Origin: Actinomycetes bacterium
Lineage (GTDB): Bacteria; Actinomycetota; Actinomycetes; Actinomycetales; Cellulomonadaceae
Direction of reading: 5' to 3'
Length of the DNA stretch: 11,868 nt
Assembly (NCBI GenBank): GCA_023461115.1
Contig: JAEWOA010000248.1
Location: 1 to 11,868, forward strand
Shown here: piece by piece, positions 7,327-11,868 of the stretch
How positions within the stretch are numbered: position 1 is the first letter of the stretch
How the letters are laid out: each line of letters starts with the position of its first letter
Program-made: the position numbers and the translations under genes
The notes under the pieces: generated by a model
What the model was told of the DNA's origin: nothing
The model's database searches: none
The model's input: only the letters and a program-made list of their open reading frames with translations

Positions 7327-8532
7327 TCAGCGACGGATCGCGTCCCAGATCGCCTCGGCGACATAGAGGCGGTTGTAGGTCCCAATCGGGCCGCGCAGGA
7401 CGCCGATCTCCACGAGCTTCTTGACCTGCCCGTAGATGGCCCCGGTGGAGCGTCCTGTGCGCGCGATGAGCTCAGACGCGGTGATGATCGGCTGCTCGAG
7501 CAAGACGTCGATGATCTCGCGTGCGACGACGCCGAGTCCCGCCTGCTTGATCGAGTCGTTGTACTCCCGGTGTGCGGCGAGCATGGCGGTGATGCGCTCG
7601 GTGGTGTCGATGGCGGAGTCCTCGAGCCCGGTCGCGAAGAACTGGATCCAAGCGTTCCAATCACCCGAGGCAGAGACCTCGGTGAGTCTGTCCTGGTACT
7701 CGGTTCGACGAGCCTCGAACCACGGAGAGACCGTGAGAAGGGGCGCTGCGAGGACACCGTCGGCGAGCATCTGCGCCACGATCACCAGCCGACCGAGGCG
7801 TCCATTGCCGTCGTTGAACGGGTGGACGCACTCGAACTGGTAGTGGGTCATCGCCGAGGCCACGACAGGGTCGATGCGGCGCTGGCCCAGCGTGGCGGCC
7901 CAGTCGAAGATGTCGCGAGCTGCTGCATCGAGGCCGGTCCCAGGGGGCATCGGCACGAACCGGGCGTCCTCCACGGAGCCGGAAGGGCTCCCGCTGACCA
8001 CTGGCGTGCGCCGCACCCGACCAGCGTCAGGTCCATCGGACGCAGTGCCTCGGACCAGTACTTGATGTGCGCCGGCGATGAGGTTGAGCGTGAGGGGGGC
8101 GCCCGCGCCAAGGAGCTGGAAGACCCCCTCGGCCGCTTCGACGTAGTTCAGCACTTCGGTGAGCTCGTGGGATCGGCCACTGGTGTCGGCAGACCGGCCG
8201 GCAGCGACGACCTCTTCCAGAGGAGCGAACGTGCCTTCGAGCGCGGATGTGCTCTGGGCCTCCCGCCGGAGCGTCGGCGTCCGCGCGAGCTGGACGTCGG
8301 GGACGAGCTGCGCCAGTGAGTCGAGACGTGCGATGGCGGCCCGAGCCGCCGTCACCGCATGCCACGTGTGGGGCTCGAGTGGCGGCTCGTCGCCCAACGG
8401 GTCGGCGACGAACGCCATGTGCGAGAACGGCTTGCCGGTGCGGCCGTCCGTTCCAATGAACGGAGTCAGCCGGCCCACCGGGCTCTGAGCGAAGCGTGTG
8501 ACGCCCACACTTCCACGGTATCCGGATGTCAT
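7327..8532 (-). CDS. Fic family protein (class II, with inhibitory motif and C-terminal winged helix)
   Basis: This 401-residue protein starts at ATG 8532 and stops at 7327. The Fic_N region has the self-inhibitory motif (S/T)xxxE(G/N), seen as TSALEG at 95-100. The catalytic motif HPFNDGNGR is at 237-245, preceded by DPVVASAMTHYQFECV. A winged helix-turn-helix follows at about 335-395 (ITASELIARTGRSTGAIYGQVKKLVEIGVL). Fic proteins AMPylate protein targets, and the inhibitory glutamate blocks productive ATP binding, so activity is probably held back until triggered. GTG 8508 is an alternative start (393 residues): homology-like sequence begins at VTRF, and a TACCGT -10-like element sits just before it, which would suit a leaderless transcript. 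Neither start has a clear Shine-Dalgarno. It lies divergent to a type I methyltransferase remnant, a common neighbourhood for Fic genes. All key residues are present. Confidence 0.9.
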   Translation of the reverse strand: MTSGYRGSVGVTRFAQSPVGRLTPFIGTDGRTGKPFSHMAFVADPLGDEPPLEPHTWHAVTAARAAIARLDSLAQLVPDVQLARTPTLRREAQSTSALEGTFAPLEEVVAAGRSADTSGRSHELTEVLNYVEAAEGVFQLLGAGAPLTLNLIAGAHQVLVRGTASDGPDAGRVRRTPVVSGSPSGSVEDARFVPMPPGTGLDAAARDIFDWAATLGQRRIDPVVASAMTHYQFECVHPFNDGNGRLGRLVIVAQMLADGVLAAPLLTVSPWFEARRTEYQDRLTEVSASGDWNAWIQFFATGLEDSAIDTTERITAMLAAHREYNDSIKQAGLGVVAREIIDVLLEQPIITASELIARTGRSTGAIYGQVKKLVEIGVLRGPIGTYNRLYVAEAIWDAIRR

Positions 8533-8639
8533 GGAAGTGTGAGAGTGCGACTTGCGCGTGCGTGGAACTTGATCAAGTTCCATCGAGGTGGCGTACGGTG
8601 AAACTTCGGCACTCACACTTTCACGAGGCTGGAAGTGCG
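8506..8639. promoter_or_regulatory. Divergent fic/hsdM promoter region with paired inverted repeats
   Basis: CACACTTCCA (8506-8515) and TGGAAGTGTG (8532-8541) form a perfect 10-bp inverted repeat with a 16-bp spacer, covering the start region of the fic gene. CACACTTTCA (8614-8623) and TGGAAGTGCG (8630-8639) form a near copy with a 6-bp spacer on the hsdM side. A 20-bp palindrome lies between them. Possible -10 elements are TACCGT (8515-8520, minus) and TACGGT (8594-8599, plus). The arrangement suggests one dimeric regulator controlling both directions; the regulator is not identifiable here. Confidence 0.55.
8563..8582. repeat. Perfect 20-bp palindrome
   Basis: TGGAACTTGATCAAGTTCCA is fully self-complementary with no spacer. 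Its ends (TGGAA/TTCCA) match the flanking CACTTCCA boxes, so it may be a further, higher-symmetry operator for the same protein. Confidence 0.9.
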
Positions 8640-8668
8640 CCCGCCCACACTCGCACCCGTGTCCGACC

Positions 8669-9297
8669 GTGCCCGACGAGTACTCCTGGCAGCGGCTGCC
8701 CGACGCGGACCCGTCAGCCGGGGACGCTGCGGTCGGTCTTCCGCAAGGCGCAGAAGCGCATCCAGGACCCGGCCAAGCTCAAGCGCCTGATCCACGACCT
8801 GATCGACGTCGAGCAGTGGTCGCAGCCGTCGTCCCACCGGACGAGGTGCTGTTCGAGGGCGGCGCGGGGGAGACGCTGCGCCGACGCCTGCTGCGCGACT
8901 TCGACCTGCACACGATGCTGCGCCTGCCCACCGGCATCTTTGGACCTAGCGCCTGTGGGTCTACGACCTGCGGACCAACCAGCACTTCACGCTCAAGCGG
9001 AACCCGCTGACGCGCGCCCACCTCGACGACTTCGTCGCCTCCTACGCGCCCGGCCGCCCGCGCGACGAGCGCGTCGAGACCGAGCGCTTCCACTCGTTCG
9101 GCTACGACGAGCTGGTCGCGCGCGACAAGGCGAACCTCGACATCACCGGGCTGCGCGACGAGTCCCTCGAGGACCTCGACAACCTGCCCGCCCCGGAGGT
9201 CATCGCCCGCGAGATCGTCGAGGACCTCACCGCCGCCCTGGCCGAGTTCGAGGCCGTGGCCGCAGCGCTTGAGGCGCGAGGTGGGTCGGCAACCTGA
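8669..9297 (+). pseudogene. hsdM: Decayed type I restriction-modification methyltransferase subunit (hsdM remnant)
   Basis: Four blocks of HsdM-like sequence lie in order but in changing frames. From GTG 8669, VPDEYSWQRLPDADPS resembles the N-terminal domain. RQPGTLRSVFRKAQKRIQDP, continuing into AKLKRLIHDLIDVEQWS, runs to about 8820. AAVVPPDEVLFEGGAGET through LLRDFDLHTMLRLPTGIFG runs to about 8943. LWVYDLRTNQHFTLKRNPL, through to NLPAPEVIAREIVEDL, runs from 8950 to TGA 9295-9297; an in-frame TAG at 8947-8949 precedes it. HsdM methylates adenine from S-adenosylmethionine in complex with HsdS. Between blocks two and three about 200 residues are absent, including the cofactor-binding motif and the catalytic NPPF motif; about 30 more are missing before the last block. 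A functional protein is about 500 residues, so this cannot be a methyltransferase. No hsdS or hsdR follows. Confidence 0.85.
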
Positions 9298-9305
9298 CTG
9301 GCCCG

Positions 9306-10030
9306 TCAGACAGATAGCTGGAGGTCCGCCATTCGCCGGTTGCGCGCCTCGACGAACTCGATGCTTCGGCGACGAAACTCGAGGTATTCCGGAAGATCCC
9401 TCGGCACCGCGGGCGTCGTGAAGTCGTCGAACGCCGTGAAGAACCGGACCGCCTCGGCGTCGGGAGTGACGAGGTCCTGCAGAAGGAAGATGTCGACGTA
9501 CTCGCGAAACGCGCCGAACAGGGCGAAGAAGTCGGAGTGCCGGGCGATCGTCGCCGCGAGCGGACTCGCCTCCCCGACGTAGTGCCTGCGGATGCACTCG
9601 AGAGTGAGGTCCATCCGGTCGGCGATGGCCGTGACGAATCCTCGCGCCCCGTTGATCGTGAGCTTCCGATCGACCACGTTCCCGGGGAAGACCATCATTC
9701 CGCCGATGGTGTAGCTGATCCGCTGGAACTCGTCGTGCAGTTCCGTCGGGAGCTGATCAGTCGGATGCCGGACCTTGACCCATCGCGTGAAGTCTGGATG
9801 ACCGAGTCGCTCGAGAGCCAGAACTCCCCGACCTCGGAGCGGTGATGCAGGTAGGCGGTTCGCGACGGCTCGAGCGTGAACGCTGTCCCGTTCGGGAGTG
9901 CCTTGCTCCACAGCGCGCGGTGGTACGCGCGAAGCGTCGGGCTGTGGGTGTCCGGGTCCTTGCCGCGGGCGTCGGCACGCATGTCGAGCGAGGTGTCGAG
10001 CAGCACGCTCTCCTCCTTGTCCAGAGCCAT
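9306..10030 (-). pseudogene. DUF6994-like protein gene with a single-base frameshift
   Basis: The first part, from ATG 10030, reads LLDTSLDMRADARGKDPDTH and on to YLHHRSEVGEFWLSSDSVIQ at about 9794. The rest, one frame over, reads DFTRWVKVRHPTDQLPTELH, then RISYTIGGMMVFPGN, RMDLTLECIRRHYVGE and YVDIFLLQDLV, ending in RRSIEFVEARNRRMADLQLS at the stop 9306. Adding one base at about 9791-9794 restores a continuous 241-residue protein, the expected length. I recognise this as resembling the actinobacterial DUF6994 family, of unknown function, from recall only. It is convergent with the hsdM remnant, 8 nt away. The break could be true decay or a sequencing error, since the rest of the protein appears well preserved. 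The start is weakly supported because no clear ribosome site is visible. Confidence 0.72.
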
Positions 10031-10129
10031 GCCGGCGACGTCGCTGTGCTCACCGCACGTGACAGCGCCACGGTGTGCCGTAACCTCGACACCGCGATCC
10101 GGGTCGAGCTGGGCCTCGAACTGCGGGAG

Positions 10130-10157
10130 TTGTCCCGAAGGTTCTCCCAGTTATTGT
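10130..10157 (+). promoter_or_regulatory. Candidate promoter of the tRNA-Lys gene
   Basis: TTGTCC (10130-10135) and TATTGT (10152-10157) are separated by 16 nt. Initiation about 7 nt downstream would fall just before the tRNA start at 10169. The match to a sigma-70-type promoter is fair. Confidence 0.45.
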
Positions 10158-10168
10158 CCCCATCCACC

Positions 10169-10241
10169 GGGCCTCTAGCTCAATCGGCAGAGCAGCGGAC
10201 TTTTAATCCGCGGGTTGTGGGTTCGATCCCCACGGGGCCCA
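10169..10241 (+). tRNA. tRNA-Lys (UUU anticodon)
   Basis: This 73-nt cloverleaf is complete. The acceptor stem GGGCCTC pairs with GGGGCCC (one U-G pair), and the D-arm is GCTC/GAGC. The anticodon stem is GCGGA/TCCGC with loop CTTTTAA (anticodon TTT), the variable loop has 5 nt, and the T-arm is GTGGG-TTCGATC-CCCAC. The discriminator is A, and CCA is not fully encoded. Its 3' half is a typical integration target. Confidence 0.97.
10211..10241 (+). other. Candidate attachment site (tRNA-Lys 3' half)
   Basis: A tyrosine recombinase gene ends 14 nt beyond the tRNA, the usual layout at one end of a tRNA-integrated element. A second copy of the 3' half is not found in the window. Only CCCCACGGGG recurs nearby (10228-10237 and 10267-10276), and that match is palindrome-like and may be chance. 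Confidence 0.4.
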
Positions 10242-10255
10242 CCTGACCTGGTGTT

Positions 10256-10986
10256 TTACCCGCCGCCCCCACGGGGGTTACTCCAAGAGTTACTCGGACC
10301 GTTCGCGGCACTCTCGTCGCCACTCGTGGTGCGGGCAGCCTCGTCACGGCCGCTGGTACCTCGAGGAGCGGCGTCGCGCAGGTCAGCGGCGATCGTCGAG
10401 ACCTGCACGCGAGCGATGTAGTGGTCCTGGAGCACTTGAATGCGGCCGTGGCCTGTCTGCCCTGCGATGTGGCGTTCGGGGATGCCCGCGTCGTGCGCAT
10501 CGGTGACGAGCGAGCGGCGGAACGCGTGGCTCATCGCCCACGTCATCGGCAGGCCGTCGTCTCCAGGTGTGGTGTCGAAGATGCGACGGAGACGCTTCGT
10601 CACGAAGCTGACTTCGCGTGGCTGGTCACGGTGCAGGGGGTTCGGGTACACGTAGGCCGTGTCGGCGCAGTCGAGGCGACGCATTCTGAGGCGCTCGGCA
10701 AGGTCCGACGGCAACGCGAGGTGGCGCGGGTGGCGCTTCGTCGCGCCGTACTCGGCCCGCACAAGGCCGTGACCCTTCACGCGCGAGATCGTGTGGACGC
10801 CCGTCGCCAACCATGCGTAGCGGGGATCGACGTTTGTCCCGGCTGTCCGCCCGGTGCCGTCCAGGTCGAGATCTGACCACAGTGTGGCGAGCACTGCCCC
10901 GAGCCGCACACCGGTCCCATCGAGGAACGCCAGCAGGTCGACAAGGTCGTCGTCCAGGCGCTCCTGTGTGGCTCCGGCGGCTTCGA

Positions 10987-10990
<4 letters not shown>
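10256..10990 (-). pseudogene. Tyrosine recombinase/integrase, catalytic domain only (5' truncated)
   Basis: The frame begins at GTG 10990 at the earliest and ends at TAA 10256-10258, giving 244 residues. The catalytic domain looks complete: Arg in GTGVRLGAVL (residue 29), a Lys in the beta-hairpin TKRH (85), HxxR in SHAFRR (155 and 158), His in TGHGR (181) and the nucleophile Tyr in QDHYIAR (191). These enzymes cut and rejoin DNA through a 3'-phosphotyrosine during site-specific integration. The core-binding and arm-binding N-terminal domains, usually about 150-180 residues, are missing; upstream sequence on this strand is instead the antisense of a dnaB fragment. The gene is convergent with the tRNA. 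It is probably inactive. A short Gly/Ser-rich tail follows the active site. Confidence 0.85.

Positions 10991-10992
<2 letters not shown>
10978..10992. other. Junction between truncated integrase and truncated dnaB
   Basis: Integrase-like sequence on the minus strand and DnaB-like sequence on the plus strand both begin at this point, each lacking its N-terminal half. This marks a deletion, inversion or assembly join. Confidence 0.6.
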
Positions 10993-11685
<693 letters not shown>

Positions 11686-11695
11686 CACATGCACG

Positions 11696-11736
11696 ACGAG
11701 ACCCCCCACCGGTGCGCGTCCTGGTGGGGGTCTCGT
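11696..11736 (+). terminator. Hairpin terminator downstream of dnaB
   Basis: ACGAGACCCCCCACC (11696-11710) pairs with GGTGGGGGTCTCGT (11723-11736), with one bulged C and a 12-nt loop. It begins 11 nt after the stop and is followed by GGTTTCT, a short T-run. Confidence 0.8.
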
Positions 11737-11761
11737 GGTTTCTGGGAGCTGTCCTAGGGGG

Positions 11762-11830
11762 TGTCACGGGTGTCACGGGTGACACGGGGAGGGGTGTCGT
11801 GGGTGACACGGGGGGATGTCACGGGTGACA
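11762..11830. repeat. Iteron-like array of TGTCAC-GG-GTGACA palindromes
   Basis: Three 14-bp elements begin at 11771, 11795 and 11817 (the second is TGTCGTGGGTGACA). A direct half-site TGTCACGGG lies at 11762. The spacing of 24 and 22 bp puts the elements about two helical turns apart. Degenerate GTGAAC half-sites follow at 11840 and 11863. This resembles binding sites for a replication initiator or repressor; the array may continue past the window. Confidence 0.7.
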
Positions 11831-11868
11831 TGGAGGGGTGTGAACGGGGGCACCAGGGGGGGGTGAAC

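Noticed and set aside
9842..10246. Plus-strand open frame running into the tRNA-Lys gene
   Set aside because: It is antisense to the DUF6994-like gene and overlaps the tRNA entirely at its end. A short helix-like stretch (TAIRVELGLELREL) is not enough to call a gene.
10265..10277. CCCCC-AC-GGGGG hairpin at the integrase 3' end as a tRNA terminator
   Set aside because: The loop is only 2 nt, it lies inside coding sequence for a terminal Gly run, and no T-tract follows. It is too weak to list as a terminator.
10813..10986. Upstream extension of the dnaB frame to ATG 10813
   Set aside because: The extra residues are antisense to the integrase catalytic domain and carry no helicase-like sequence, so this is not a real start.
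11762..11830. CRISPR array
   Set aside because: The repeats are 14 bp palindromes with 8-10 bp spacing; there are no spacers of usual length and no cas genes.

Overview
The window is very GC-rich (visibly about 70% G+C). It carries actinobacterial features: an LAxTG-type sorting signal, a tRNA without an encoded CCA end, and GTG starts. I infer an actinomycete, probably of the Micrococcales (Cellulomonas-like); no rRNA or marker gene confirms this.

Left part (1-6.4 kb), ordinary chromosome. The 3' end of a CHAD-domain gene (+) meets a convergent winged-helix gene of the AlkZ-like HTH_42 family (-). The two stop codons share a CTAG. Next come a strong inverted-repeat terminator, a 1097-residue secreted surface protein (-) with four fibronectin type III domains and a C-terminal LATTG sorting signal, and a flavin-containing monooxygenase-like oxidoreductase (-) with a clear ribosome binding site. 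These genes have intact frames.

Middle part (6.5-10.0 kb), a defence-type island in decay. It holds a truncated and frameshifted Fic gene (-), an intact class II Fic protein with its inhibitory motif (-), a badly decayed type I restriction methyltransferase gene hsdM (+), and a DUF6994-like gene broken by one missing base (-). The intergenic region shared by the intact fic gene and the hsdM remnant is unusually structured. It has a perfect 20-bp palindrome at its centre, flanked on both sides by CACACTTYCA / TGGAAGTGYG inverted repeats. This looks like a divergent promoter under one DNA-binding regulator and is the most interesting undescribed element here.

Right part (10.1-11.9 kb), a mobile-element boundary. 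An intact tRNA-Lys(UUU) gene with a plausible promoter is followed 14 nt later by a tyrosine recombinase catalytic domain (-) lacking its N-terminal half. That fragment is joined head-to-head, around 10985, to a replicative helicase (DnaB-type) fragment (+) lacking its N-terminus and Walker A motif. Downstream of dnaB lie a strong hairpin terminator and an iteron-like array of TGTCAC-GG-GTGACA palindromes spaced 22-24 bp. I infer the remnant of an element integrated at tRNA-Lys that lost its middle by deletion or rearrangement, so that integration and replication modules now abut.

How it fits together: the left genes look independently transcribed. Fic and type I restriction-modification genes are often neighbours in defence islands, and islands often sit beside tRNA-linked integrases. 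The clustering of broken genes between 6.5 and 11 kb fits an accessory region under weak selection.
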